64,000 bases of DNA from JANMEB01 sp041745295 (lineage in GTDB: Bacteria > Planctomycetota > Planctomycetia > Pirellulales > Pirellulaceae): positions 53,758-117,757 of the forward strand of contig JBGTJE010000062.1 of assembly GCA_041745295.1 (NCBI GenBank), in the 5' to 3' direction. Below, one piece after another: positions 35,940 to 45,635 of the stretch (positions within the stretch are counted from its first letter, which is position 1; each line of letters begins with the position of its first letter). Made by a program: the position numbers and the translations under genes. The notes under the pieces were generated by a model. It had not been told where the DNA came from. It saw only the letters and a list, made by a program, of their open reading frames with translations, and did not search any database.

Positions 35940-38900
35940 ATGTTTGCTTGGTCCCTATGCATCCGTACATCCCAATTGTTCGCGGCGATCGCTTTGGTAA
36001 CAATCTTGGTTCCGCTGGTCGACGCGCAAGAAAACGCTGACGACACGACACGACTGGCGACCGCCCCCCCAAGCGGCGGTTCTGCAGCGGTTTCGCCTCC
36101 TGCGCAGCCGGATGTAAAACGCTTCAAGGGCATTTATTCGGCTGACGCGATAGCCCCCTCGCACTCAGCCATCGGCCGATTGGCCGATTTTTCCGTCCCG
36201 GCTCAACGCCAAGACACCGAAGTCACTTTGCGAAAGGGCTATGCCGAATATCGGCAGCGTGGGTTGGATCAGTATCTCGAGACTACCACCGATACTGACG
36301 AGACGAAGCAGAAGCTTTCTTCATTCGCCCGCTCGGTGCATGCGGACAATCAGGGCCTGGCGTGCGAACTTTCGGGCGCTGCGATGTACAAGCTGGCTCA
36401 CGAATTTGCCGATCCGAAGGTGATGGAGCGCCAGGACCCCTTGGTGCTGATTGCCTGTGGAAACTTTCTGGCCCCTTTTGGAGAAAGCGAACTCGCCAGG
36501 GCTTGCGGCGAAATGGCGATCCGAAAACTTCGCCAATCGAATTACCCGAGCAGTTGCGCATTGCAGGCATACGCGATCTACGTCAAGAACCAGCCAACGG
36601 TTCAAGTTCCATTGCAGGGTGCCTTTTCGGCTGATGATTATGTTGAAAGTTTTTATTACTGGATCAAATATGACTTGCACCTCCGTCCCGAAGACGTTCC
36701 GTTCGTTGGATATGTGATTTGGGACTTTGTTGAAACTTACTACCGGTTGGATCCGAAAAAATGTGACGCCTTGATTGACATGATTGCCGAAGAAAAAGAT
36801 ATTCCCGAGTACTTTCGCGCTTTGTTTGAGGGCCTGGTGCGAAGCTTTGAATCCAGCAGCGCGCGAGGAACGAATGTTATCAGCAGAGTGGAACCGGAAA
36901 ACTTGCGTATTTTTGAAGAGCGAGGCCGACAGGCGATCCAGGGTTTCGAGCGCGCATGGACGTTGAACCAGGCTTGGGTCATGCCCGCAATGATGGTTCA
37001 TAATATCCAATCTCGTTTAGGAAACGAGGAAGCCGCCGATCACTGGTTCGATCTTGGGACAAAAGTCCAGTATGACGATTGGAATCTCCGGATCAATCAA
37101 TTGACGTACAAGTTGCCGCGCTGGGGAGGAAGTGTTGATGAAATGATGACGTATGGCTTGCAATGCTACGACGAAGGCCGATTCGATACTCGAGTTCCGT
37201 TTATCCTAATCGAAGCGGTTGTACGCGCGAGGAAGGAACGCGCGAACGGCGATCTCAAGTCGGACGCGGACTTGAGTGAATATGACGGCCTCGCTCAAAA
37301 ATGCATGGACTGTTTCGACCGCTTGAGTGAAAACTACGCGACTACTCAGACCGAGTTTTATCCCCTATGGTATCAAATTGGGAAATCGCTTACCGCGTAT
37401 GATTTGGGTGATTACGCGACCGCTCGGCAAGAGTTGGAAAAATTGGGCGACCGCTATTCGCAACAGGCCTTGGTGGATTGGCGCGGCTTTCAGTTTGATT
37501 GGAAACAGTTCAAAGCTTTGGTGTACGCGCGCGGCGGACCGACCGGCGAATTGGCCGAATCCATACTCGAAATCGACGAATCTAAATACGCGCAAAACGG
37601 AAAGTACCGAAAGCGGGTTACGAAGATTCTCGACGAGGCAATTGGTAAGGCTGAACATCCTCTGGAAAAACAATACTGGGATCGGCTCCAGACAATCTTT
37701 GATTGGCAATGCAACTATCGAGATGACAAACCAGTCAGCTTGGATTTTAGGCACCGGTTTGCGATTTGGGCCGGGACTGGAAACTGTCGATTTAAGTTGC
37801 AGGACGACGGTATCCTGATCGACAACACAACAGGCAATTTGGGCTATGACGTGACGACGCCAGGTTATTTTCCTGGTCCGAAAATCGTCGATTATGACTT
37901 TGAAACCCTGGAACCAGTAGTCGCTCAACCTCCGGACACCGATAGCCTGTTTCAGCGGCACTTGGCGATTGTCAATCTCGACTCCGAAACGTTCCGGGCA
38001 TCGGTTGGAGTTGATCCGGTTCGTGACGAACTAGTGCTTACGCTGGGCGGTGGTTACCCATTGTATCAATACCAGCTACCGGCAACGGAGGGCCACCACT
38101 GCCATGTCCGACTGTTCTGCGACGAAAAATATCTCGAAGCGCACGTGAACGGACAGTTGGCGGCGCGCATCCGTTACGAAACCATTCACGTGGCCAATAA
38201 AATTACGCTCATGGGCAATCCAGTTTTTAGCGGCCGTGGGAGCGTTCAGTACAAGAATATCAAGGTTCAAAAATGGATTGAAGGCGCACCGCCAAATGAA
38301 TCCGATGTCGATGCTCTATTCGAATACTACAGCAGCGCCACGGAACGGCGGCCAGAAGATGGATCGTTATGGTTTAATGTCGGCGTTTTGGCGCATAAAC
38401 GAAACCGCTTCGAGGAGGCGGAAAGTGCATTTGCCAAAGCGCTCGAGCTTGGCCTGCCACACGACTTTATTAACTTTTACCTTGGAGACATCGAAGAAAG
38501 ACGTGGCCAGACTGAGAAAGCCTTTGAACTCTACCGACAATCCGTCTGTAGCAGCGACTGGCAGGTCGCAAACATCGTGGACTTTCCGCGGCCCTTTGTT
38601 TCGCCTCGTGAATGGGCAGCGTTTCGCTGCCGCTGGCTGTTGGCAACGCTGGAACCACAACCCAAGGTCAGCCCGCAAGATTTGGCGACGATCAAGTCGG
38701 CGCCGGCCGTTCCCCCCAATCCTTGGATGGCTCAAATGTTGAGCGCCTGCGAAGCTGCGCGTCAGGGTGACTTTGCCGCGGCGGCTGCGGCGGCGGAAGC
38801 GGGAAAATCACAAGCACCTGCCGAATTTCATGCGATGATCTCACGGCAAATCAATAGCTACGGCGACCAACGTGCGTTCGTCCTTCAAACCAATGAAAAA

Positions 38901-38993
38901 TCGTATTACCTGGACAGCGAAACGAGCTTGTATTGGCCCATTGTCGACGAAAATATCAAGCGCGAGATGTTGCGACTGATGCAAAAACGTTGA
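35940..38993 (+). CDS. Large exported DUF1583-like protein with TPR repeats
   Basis: 1,017 residues. ATG at 35940 (AGGA upstream) starts a signal peptide cleaved near 'VDAQE'. Residues about 80-600 are helical with TPR-like spacing. Residues about 600-780 form a beta-rich region like a concanavalin/LamG jelly roll: 'LDFRHRFAIWAGTGNCRFKLQDDG', 'HHCHVRLFCDEKYLEAHVNGQLAARI' and 'NPVFSGRGSVQYKNIKV'. A clear TPR follows ('WFNVGVLAHKRNRFEEAESAFAKALEL'). This arrangement is known to me only from planctomycetes (DUF1583 proteins), with no known function. It may bind glycans; this is inference. Confidence 0.72.
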   Translation: MFAWSLCIRTSQLFAAIALVTILVPLVDAQENADDTTRLATAPPSGGSAAVSPPAQPDVKRFKGIYSADAIAPSHSAIGRLADFSVPAQRQDTEVTLRKGYAEYRQRGLDQYLETTTDTDETKQKLSSFARSVHADNQGLACELSGAAMYKLAHEFADPKVMERQDPLVLIACGNFLAPFGESELARACGEMAIRKLRQSNYPSSCALQAYAIYVKNQPTVQVPLQGAFSADDYVESFYYWIKYDLHLRPEDVPFVGYVIWDFVETYYRLDPKKCDALIDMIAEEKDIPEYFRALFEGLVRSFESSSARGTNVISRVEPENLRIFEERGRQAIQGFERAWTLNQAWVMPAMMVHNIQSRLGNEEAADHWFDLGTKVQYDDWNLRINQLTYKLPRWGGSVDEMMTYGLQCYDEGRFDTRVPFILIEAVVRARKERANGDLKSDADLSEYDGLAQKCMDCFDRLSENYATTQTEFYPLWYQIGKSLTAYDLGDYATARQELEKLGDRYSQQALVDWRGFQFDWKQFKALVYARGGPTGELAESILEIDESKYAQNGKYRKRVTKILDEAIGKAEHPLEKQYWDRLQTIFDWQCNYRDDKPVSLDFRHRFAIWAGTGNCRFKLQDDGILIDNTTGNLGYDVTTPGYFPGPKIVDYDFETLEPVVAQPPDTDSLFQRHLAIVNLDSETFRASVGVDPVRDELVLTLGGGYPLYQYQLPATEGHHCHVRLFCDEKYLEAHVNGQLAARIRYETIHVANKITLMGNPVFSGRGSVQYKNIKVQKWIEGAPPNESDVDALFEYYSSATERRPEDGSLWFNVGVLAHKRNRFEEAESAFAKALELGLPHDFINFYLGDIEERRGQTEKAFELYRQSVCSSDWQVANIVDFPRPFVSPREWAAFRCRWLLATLEPQPKVSPQDLATIKSAPAVPPNPWMAQMLSACEAARQGDFAAAAAAAEAGKSQAPAEFHAMISRQINSYGDQRAFVLQTNEKSYYLDSETSLYWPIVDENIKREMLRLMQKR

Positions 38994-39212
38994 CTCGTAT
39001 TGACCCGTCGAAATTTTTTGGGCAAGTCCGCCGCAGGGTTTGTCGTAATCGCCCGCGACCAAACGAAATGGCGAGAGACGCCCGGCAGTCGCTCGTTTAG
39101 CGCCACCTCAACAAGGATCGCAGCGGACTAGCTGCCGCCTCCATTTCGACAACCACTGTGCGACCAGACAGCGAGATAGTTGGCGCAGGGAGATTATGGA
39201 GACGGCTGCGCA

Positions 39213-40409
39213 CTAACCGCCCGGTTTGAGACATTCCGCCAGAATCCGCATGTCGTCATCGTAGGACTCGGCGCTGAGCGGGCCGAAGGAGAATCGAATG
39301 AACGATCGAAGCGGAGACTGGCTCTCCGGGCGATGCCGCATGTCGCAGACCGGTCCCGGCAGGATCGCGGCTTGATGCCGAAATAGCCGCTCGTTGAATT
39401 GTCGAGCCGTGATTCCGTGCGGAAGTTGTCCCCAATGATAAAACCCGCCGTTGCCGGTAAATAACTCAAGTCCCAACGCGCGGAGTCCGGCGCCGTAACG
39501 CTCGCGCTGGCGATTGTAATGCAGTCGGATCGCCTCACGAGCCAGTTGAACGCGATCGAGATTGAACAGTTCAGTCACACAGATTTGTGACGGCCTCGAC
39601 ACACCTCCCATTCCAATCGACGAATAATTACGAAAGATCTCGATGTGCTGCCGGGCCGAAATGATCCAGCCGATGCGCATGCCGGGGACTTGCAAGCCCT
39701 TGGTGGCCGCACCGACGACGAAGAAATTCGTTTGGTCGATGTCGCCAATTAGCGGCAAGGCGCTCGATGGCTCTAACTCGTTAAAGAATTCATAGGCCTC
39801 GTCAAATATTGCCCCTCGCGTCGCATGGCGATAGCGCTCCACTAGGCCCTTGAGTTCGGATTCCGTTTTGGCAACCCCAGTTGGGTTGCAAGGATTGCTG
39901 GTTAGAAGCAAAATTTGACGATCGCCACTCTGCGGCTCGAGCGGATATTCCTCAACGCCTGGACGAAAGGCGTTCTCCTGATTGCTGGGAACGATCCGCA
40001 TCTTCCGTCGCAACAATTGGATCGCATCGTAGTATGGCGGATATTCGGTTTCCTCGACCACAATCGTCGTACCATCGATTAGAAACGCCAAGGTGGCAAA
40101 AATCGCCGGCCGACCACCGGCAAACACCGCGACGTGGTCCGGCGTGATGTTGGTCCCATAAAAGTGGTTGTAATAATTGGCGATTGCCTGCCGCAAAGCT
40201 AAATGGCCGGTCGCTGGCGGATACTTCAAATCGGCAGCGCCAAATTCAATTCGCTGTGGCAGCGGAGGGCCACCGGGCAACTGGGTCGTCAACGGAAAGC
40301 CTTGGACCCACGGATGCGTTCCGGCATCTCCCATATATTTGCCGGAGACGTCGGTGAAACGAAACAGCGTTTCATAAATGCCCATCGGGGGAAATTGTTG
40401 CAAGAACAC
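39213..40409 (-). CDS. PLP-dependent aminotransferase class I/II
   Basis: 398 residues. The fold-type I pattern is clear: 'GGRPAIFATLAFL', 'ETEYPPYYDAIQ', 'LTSNPCNPTG', 'GAIFDEAYEF' (Asp for pyridine N), the PLP lysine in 'GAATKGLQVPGMRIGW' and the substrate Arg in 'SFIRFSFGP'. A normal Ser before the Lys is Thr here. GTG at 40409 (GAAGG seven bases upstream) is preferred to the ATG at 40385. The substrate cannot be set; neighbours give no pathway. Confidence 0.88.
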   Translation of the reverse strand: MFLQQFPPMGIYETLFRFTDVSGKYMGDAGTHPWVQGFPLTTQLPGGPPLPQRIEFGAADLKYPPATGHLALRQAIANYYNHFYGTNITPDHVAVFAGGRPAIFATLAFLIDGTTIVVEETEYPPYYDAIQLLRRKMRIVPSNQENAFRPGVEEYPLEPQSGDRQILLLTSNPCNPTGVAKTESELKGLVERYRHATRGAIFDEAYEFFNELEPSSALPLIGDIDQTNFFVVGAATKGLQVPGMRIGWIISARQHIEIFRNYSSIGMGGVSRPSQICVTELFNLDRVQLAREAIRLHYNRQRERYGAGLRALGLELFTGNGGFYHWGQLPHGITARQFNERLFRHQAAILPGPVCDMRHRPESQSPLRSFIRFSFGPLSAESYDDDMRILAECLKPGG

Positions 40410-40897
40410 GTTGCCTTCACTCCGTCGCTGCTTTTGGCCGAGCCACGGCCAACCAAATATTCATTTCAAAAACCGTCAGCCCGCCGCTTTTTTCCAACTT
40501 TAATTTGTGAAATCATTCTTGCCTTCTACTCGTACTCGTGCTCGTGCTCGAAACAATGCGACCAACGATTCATTTCGATCACGAAAACCCGAAGTCTTTC
40601 GTCTACAAATCGAGTACGAGTACCGCGGTGCTGAGTACGAGTACGAGAAGAAAGACAAGACGATGGCACCCGCCCTGTCTGCCCCCTGCTAGCGACGTAT
40701 CGTAGCGGAGAATTGACATAGGTCCAATGGGCAACTTGAGGTAACTTATTCGACCCCGACCCGCGCGATGACGACATCAAACGCCGCTCCCCTTCAACGG
40801 CTTTCGATCGTTCGTCGCCCGCCCGATTAGGAAATTCATCGACGAATCAAATTCGTCTCAGACTCTACCCGCAAAAAGGATTTTACGGAGTAAAGCA
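40410..40897. other. Intergenic region with a GTACTC/GAGTAC hairpin repeat
   Basis: About 490 bases between divergent genes. 40526-40550 is a run of TACTCGTACTCGTGCTCG, matched in inverse by GAGTACGAGTACCGCGG and GAGTACGAGTACGAG at 40612-40648. The total palindromic element is about 125 bases. No gene was seen. GGAG at 40887 is the ribosome site for the next gene. Confidence 0.65.
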
Positions 40898-43800
40898 ATG
40901 TTGCTCACAGGCATTCACGTTGAAGCCCGCGGCCCGCAGGCGTCTTCCAAAACGATCCGTTTGTGCCCAGGTCTCAATGTTGTCATCGATCCAAACGCAA
41001 ATGCAAATGCGATTGGACGACTGCTTCGCGGCACCTTGTTTGGCACAAGCCGTTCTGGGGACCAATGCCGGACGCCGCAATCCGTCGATTCCGCTGGTTG
41101 GATCGAAGTCACTTCGAGCGGCCAATCGTATCGCTTGACGCGGCGATCGTTCGATCGCCGAAATCCACTGCTCATCACGCCGCTCGATCCCGCGTCACGC
41201 CCCAATTCCTTGAGTGTCCTGCGCAACTTGGATCAAGAGACCTTCGACGCGTTCTTTTCTTGCGATTTTACCGATCAACGAGCCCTTGAATCGATGGCCG
41301 TCTGGTTGCATGCGCGAAGGGACAGCTCGAGCCATTTGCAACCGGAAGCAGCGCCGCTCGAGGGTTCCCTTGCTGTGATCTCAGAGGAAGTCGAACAGAG
41401 TAACCTGCGAATTCGATTGGCCAATGCCAGACGAGACTTGTTGGATCGTCAAATCATCGAATTGGAGCGTCGAAACGACCGCGTGACCCCACACACTCCA
41501 TCGACACTGCAAGTCGCTCCGCCGGAACCGTTGGCGCGGCTGTATGAACGCTTGGACGAAATCGATTGCCAATGGCGATCGTGGCGCGACATCCAACAGG
41601 AAATTCAAAAGCGGCGCATCGGGATCCGCGATGAACTTGCACTTGCTCCCGACGTCGCCAGCGTACCGATCGATCATCCTTGGCATCGATTCCGTGAATC
41701 GGTCCAAACGCTGGAAACCAAAATCGCTTCGATGGAACCGCGACCGAAGCCAGCCCATGAGACGAAATCAAACCCCAATGCAGGAATGCCCACCCAGTGG
41801 TGCGACGAAATTCGAAAAACACTGCACGAGTTGAACCATTTGCTCGAGCAACAGCATCGCCAATCACGTCATCGGATGGCAGCCGCCGAGCTCAAACAAC
41901 TTCGCATTTGCTACAACGACTTGGAGAATAGCGTCAAGAACATGTTGCGCCGCCGGCATTCGATCTTGGAACAGATCCACGCCTTGGATCCGCAAGGTGC
42001 GGAGCTTGTCCTGCAAGGAAGTCAACAGTTTTGCGCGATGGCCCAAAGTGAAGGCTATTGGCTGGCGCGCCAGCGGTGCCTGCAGCCCGTTCATTCGACG
42101 CCTCCTCCATCGGATTCAGGCTCCGAATTCTCGATTGCGCGATGGCAACTGGAAAGCGCGCGGCAGCAGCGAATCGAGGTCCACAACCAAATCGGCCGCG
42201 AGGAATCTGTGTTGCGTCAATGGGTCAGGCAGCGCGATGAGATGGTCGATCGACTTTGTCATCAGCGGAGCGACGTGCGCCCGTTTCGAGTTCAACCGCA
42301 AGCTTTTGAAATGGACGTGCGGCGGGACATCGCAGCGCCGACGCAGATCTTGGAAAATGCGGCGCAGTTTTTAGGACGCCTCAGCGGTGGGCGGTGGGTG
42401 CGCATTGGTCTGGCGGAAATCACAACAGCAGTCGTCGTAAGCGACGCCCACGGGCGATCGATAGACGCCGCGCGACTTAGCCAAGGAGTACAAAGTCAGA
42501 TTGCCATCAGCTTGTGTCTGGCTGTGTCGCAGCATTTTGAAGACAACGGCAGGCCCTTGCCCCTGGTGCTGGGCGGGCTGCAGGAAATCGTCGCGGCTGA
42601 CGACGTCCGTCCGTTGCTTCAACTCGTCAGCGAACGATGTGCCCGAGGCCAACAACTCGTTTTTGTCGCTTGCCGAAATCACGAGGTGGCGGCCTTTGCT
42701 CCACTCCGCCCCCACGTTGTCGACCTCGTATCGTCCAAGGATGCTTCTCTGGAACGAGTCCCGCCCATGGCACTGGCCGATTCACACACGTTTCGCGAAC
42801 GGGCTCCGGGTCACGCTGCCCATCCGTGGCAACCTGTGGACCACCTTCGCATGGGCTCGGATAACGAAGGCCAACTGAGCGGAGAGCTCATTTATCGCTT
42901 TCCAATTCAACGCGATTTACGTTGGCAGGATCACACTGGCCGAACCAGTGGCACACAAGACTTAAGCATGTCACACCAACACACTAGCGGCGCCAGTGGC
43001 ACAAAGGGAAGTGTTGCCCACGGAAGTGGCCTGCCACCCAAAGAATTCGGTCGAGAATCCAACACCGTCTCGCGAACTAGTCATCTTCGCGATGCGGGCG
43101 TTTGCACATTCGCCGAGTTATCCGCGCTGGAACGATTTGGCGTGACGACGATCGGCAAGTTGCTTGACGCGAATCCCGAATCGCTCGCCGAAGCATTATC
43201 GGACGTGCCTGCTCTTTCGACTCAAGTCCGACGCTGGCAAGCATGTTGTTGGATGCTCGTTTGCGTTCCGGAAATGGCGGCGGAGGACGCCCAAGTGCTT
43301 TACGAATGCGGAATTACGGTCCCTCAGCAACTGGAAGAAGTTCGCGGCGAGTTTTTGCTAAGTAAACTCCAAAGCCACCTTACTGCCAGCGGACGGGGTT
43401 CGGCGTTTGCACGATACGATGTCGAACGGATCAACGGCTGGATGCGCTCGCTGGCCCGAACCAGACCCCAGTGGAAACAGCTTGCGGGATCGAGCGGGCA
43501 TTCGCCGCGATCCTCGAACGAGAATTCACGGGAGTCACTTCGGTTTCACCTCCACCTCAACGATTCTGTGGACGCGGCGCCGTCGATTGGATCTCGCGTT
43601 TTTCAACAACTTGGCCAAATCGGAGTGCGCACCGTCCGCGATTTTCTCAGTCGCGGCGCAGAAGATGTCGCGCGAGAGATGAACAATCGACGCATTACGG
43701 CCGAGACAATCCGGCAGTGGCAACAGCAGGCTCGGATCGCTTGCTCGGTTCCCAATCTGCGCCGGCATGACGCGCAGATTTTGGTCGCTTGTGGGATGGA

Positions 43801-43975
43801 CGACCCAGAAAAAATCGCCACGATGGCCCCGGCAAAGCTGTTTGCACAGGTCGATCAATTCTTGCGCTCGAAAACTGGGATGCGATTGATTCGATCGGGA
43901 AAGAAACCGGACCTGGCGGAAGTGACCGATTGGATTCGCTGGGCCCGACATACGCGCTCGGTTCAAGCGGCGTAA
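40898..43975 (+). CDS. SMC/YhaN-like protein lacking Walker motifs, with C-terminal helix-hairpin-helix (DUF4332-like) modules
   Basis: 1,025 residues. The N-terminus has the framework of RecF/Rad50/YhaN ATPases, but the P-loop is 'GLNVVIDPNANANAIGRLL', so the invariant Gly-Lys-Ser is Ala36-Asn37-Ala38. A coiled-coil-rich middle (about 160-480) follows. Then come 'LSQGVQSQIAISLCLAVSQHF' (signature-like) and 'PLPLVLGGLQEIVAADD', where the Walker B acids are Gly-Gly. Residues about 675-715 are low complexity and derive from a DNA repeat. Two helix-hairpin-helix modules (about 725-875 and 895-1025) resemble DUF4332, a possible DNA-binding part. It is probably not an ATPase, perhaps a structural partner of one. 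GGAG precedes ATG 40898. No YhaO-like nuclease nearby. Confidence 0.75.
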   Translation: MLLTGIHVEARGPQASSKTIRLCPGLNVVIDPNANANAIGRLLRGTLFGTSRSGDQCRTPQSVDSAGWIEVTSSGQSYRLTRRSFDRRNPLLITPLDPASRPNSLSVLRNLDQETFDAFFSCDFTDQRALESMAVWLHARRDSSSHLQPEAAPLEGSLAVISEEVEQSNLRIRLANARRDLLDRQIIELERRNDRVTPHTPSTLQVAPPEPLARLYERLDEIDCQWRSWRDIQQEIQKRRIGIRDELALAPDVASVPIDHPWHRFRESVQTLETKIASMEPRPKPAHETKSNPNAGMPTQWCDEIRKTLHELNHLLEQQHRQSRHRMAAAELKQLRICYNDLENSVKNMLRRRHSILEQIHALDPQGAELVLQGSQQFCAMAQSEGYWLARQRCLQPVHSTPPPSDSGSEFSIARWQLESARQQRIEVHNQIGREESVLRQWVRQRDEMVDRLCHQRSDVRPFRVQPQAFEMDVRRDIAAPTQILENAAQFLGRLSGGRWVRIGLAEITTAVVVSDAHGRSIDAARLSQGVQSQIAISLCLAVSQHFEDNGRPLPLVLGGLQEIVAADDVRPLLQLVSERCARGQQLVFVACRNHEVAAFAPLRPHVVDLVSSKDASLERVPPMALADSHTFRERAPGHAAHPWQPVDHLRMGSDNEGQLSGELIYRFPIQRDLRWQDHTGRTSGTQDLSMSHQHTSGASGTKGSVAHGSGLPPKEFGRESNTVSRTSHLRDAGVCTFAELSALERFGVTTIGKLLDANPESLAEALSDVPALSTQVRRWQACCWMLVCVPEMAAEDAQVLYECGITVPQQLEEVRGEFLLSKLQSHLTASGRGSAFARYDVERINGWMRSLARTRPQWKQLAGSSGHSPRSSNENSRESLRFHLHLNDSVDAAPSIGSRVFQQLGQIGVRTVRDFLSRGAEDVAREMNNRRITAETIRQWQQQARIACSVPNLRRHDAQILVACGMDDPEKIATMAPAKLFAQVDQFLRSKTGMRLIRSGKKPDLAEVTDWIRWARHTRSVQAA
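42932..43003. repeat. CACTGGC...CCAGTGGCACA repeat pair inside the pseudo-ATPase gene
   Basis: Two units, 42932-42956 (CACACTGGCCGAACCAGTGG) and 42980-43003 (CACACTAGCGGCGCCAGTGG), match the element at 57741-57814. They encode the Thr/Ser/Gly-rich linker ('HTGRTSGTQ', 'HTSGASGTKG') and keep the frame. Confidence 0.6.
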
Positions 43976-43996
43976 CGTTGGCATGCTCGGCCCACC

Positions 43997-44287
43997 CTAG
44001 CTCGGAGAAATGGTCATCAGTTCGTAGAACGACGTCTTGCCGTCTTTGATAAAGCGGAACATACCGATCATCTCGCCTGCATCGGGTGGGCTCCAGATTT
44101 CCTCCGTCGTTCCGCCCATCGCTTCGCCCACCCAGCGCCCGGCAAGCCCGTTCATCGTTTCGATTTTTGTCGGGGCAGGCGTGAAATCTTTTCCCCGGGT
44201 CCACGTATTCTCGGTCCGCGGCTCCTGGGCAGCGATACTTCCAATCAGGCCGAGGCAAAATATGCCAAGGATCGCAGAGCGATTCAT
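43997..44287 (-). pseudogene. Secreted DUF6265-like protein, 3'-truncated
   Basis: 96 residues from ATG 44287 (AAGGAAG upstream). Signal peptide 1-20 ('GIFCLGLIGSIAAQ'), then 'LAGRWVGEAMGGTTEEIWSPPDAGEMIGMFRFIKDGKTSFYELMTI', the first half of a domain I associate with DUF6265-like proteins of about 160 residues. The reading frame stops soon after, and 21 bases later comes the end of the convergent gene, so the missing half is not downstream. It could be a shortened but working protein; I think a remnant more likely. Confidence 0.6.
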
Positions 44288-44322
44288 TGTTCTTCCTTTG
44301 GTGGGATTCGATCGGCGAGTTT

Positions 44323-45369
44323 TCACTGCGATTGTACTAACCTGCGCTGCAGCTTGAGCTTCCAGCGCTGGGCAAGTCGCCCGCAAAGATAACTGAAGAT
44401 TACCGAAAAACATAAATGCAAAAAACACCACAGGGTGACCGCGGCGGTCTCGGTCGGTGGAAGCTGGAGAAAACGACTGACCGGACCGCTGCCTTTGTCG
44501 AGCCAAGTTCCGGCGGTAAAGACGCCGTGAATGCAGCCGACCATCAAAAGGAAAATGGAGACCGACCACAGTGCGGCTCGTTCGGGAATTTGAAACAGGA
44601 AGATCGAATAGACGAGATGCAGCCCCCCCAAAAAAATCATGATGAATATCCAGCGCGACCCCAGTGGCTGGACCGGCAGCACGGACCAACCGCTCCAAGC
44701 CAACGTCGAGAGGGAAATCAGCACCAAGCCCATGACGCCAATGCAGGCGGCGTAGAAATGGGACAAGAACTGATAGTCGCTGTCCGAGCGGTCCTCAAAA
44801 CCATCTTCGTCGACCTGGATGCTATCGAAATCCGTCGCGTCGCTTGGGCGATTCAAACCCAAGTCGATTTCCGCGACGTCGGCCGCGGGCGTGATTGGCC
44901 GATTGGAATGCCGCGAACGATCCCGTGGTCTCCGGCCGCGAGTAAATCGTAATCGTGCGGGTCGCGGCACCGGCAACTCGAATTCGTTTTCGCGATTTGG
45001 GCCCGTCGTTTTGCCTCCATTTTGACTGCCGGTCGATTCTGTTTCCGAGGCCAATTCCCGGTGCAGATTTGAAGGAGCGACTTTGGCGGGCGGATGGATT
45101 AGAAGCTCGTCGCCGCGATCGAGAAACGCCGCCGGCAACAGCTCATCGTGCGTCGCGGGGAGGGGTTCGGCGTGAACGCCGCTTCCCAAGGTATGGATTT
45201 GGGCCAAGGAAGCTCGGACTTCGATCGTTTGTCCACCGCTCGATTCGGAGGGCGACAGCCGACGTAGTTGAATCACTGACTTGCACTCGCTGCAACGAAC
45301 GATCGTGCCCGCGCGTGCCAGCGGGACTCGAATCACGCAACCATTGGGACAATGAACGATGAGCGGCAT
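44323..45369 (-). CDS. Zinc-ribbon protein with four membrane helices, unknown function
   Basis: 348 residues from ATG 45369; an in-frame extension to 45639 crosses a repeat hairpin and is rejected. The N-terminus has a zinc ribbon ('IVHCPNGCVIRVPLARAGTIVRCSECKSVIQL'; Cys7, Cys11, Cys27, Cys30). Residues about 40-190 are charged, Arg/Ser-rich and probably unstructured in the cytoplasm. Four hydrophobic helices follow (about 195-345). The plan matches planctomycete membrane proteins of unknown role. A truncated secreted gene follows after 35 bases on the same strand. Confidence 0.65.
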   Translation of the reverse strand: MPLIVHCPNGCVIRVPLARAGTIVRCSECKSVIQLRRLSPSESSGGQTIEVRASLAQIHTLGSGVHAEPLPATHDELLPAAFLDRGDELLIHPPAKVAPSNLHRELASETESTGSQNGGKTTGPNRENEFELPVPRPARLRFTRGRRPRDRSRHSNRPITPAADVAEIDLGLNRPSDATDFDSIQVDEDGFEDRSDSDYQFLSHFYAACIGVMGLVLISLSTLAWSGWSVLPVQPLGSRWIFIMIFLGGLHLVYSIFLFQIPERAALWSVSIFLLMVGCIHGVFTAGTWLDKGSGPVSRFLQLPPTETAAVTLWCFLHLCFSVIFSYLCGRLAQRWKLKLQRRLVQSQ

Positions 45370-45510
45370 TCCTTCATTATCCTTGTCGCAATCGCGAACG
45401 CAAGAAACGACCCGAACAAGTCGTGGGTCAGTTTCTTTGTAGCCATCATCGCTCCGCGTGATGAATGCGGTCCCGCCGGGTGGTTTTCGCGTGTAATCGA
45501 AAATGGCTTT

Positions 45511-45529
45511 CCTCTCGCGGAGCGAGAGG
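45511..45529. repeat. Small hairpin CCTCTCGC/GCGAGAGG
   Basis: A perfect 8-bp stem with a GGA loop, followed by GGCTACAG, between the two leftward genes. It resembles the palindromic CCCTCTC family and may act as a terminator for the upstream gene. Confidence 0.45.
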
Positions 45530-45635
45530 GCTACAGTCGACCAGCAATCACAACCACCACCCAAGGAGAGTTCGATTGTCCCCGATCGGGAGGTCGACCG
45601 AAGAACTCTCGAGAATCGCGCCGAAACGACGGGGA

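Noticed and set aside
40898..43975. Complete YhaN/Rad50 ATPase call
   Set aside because: Walker A and Walker B residues are absent, so a working ATPase cannot be claimed.
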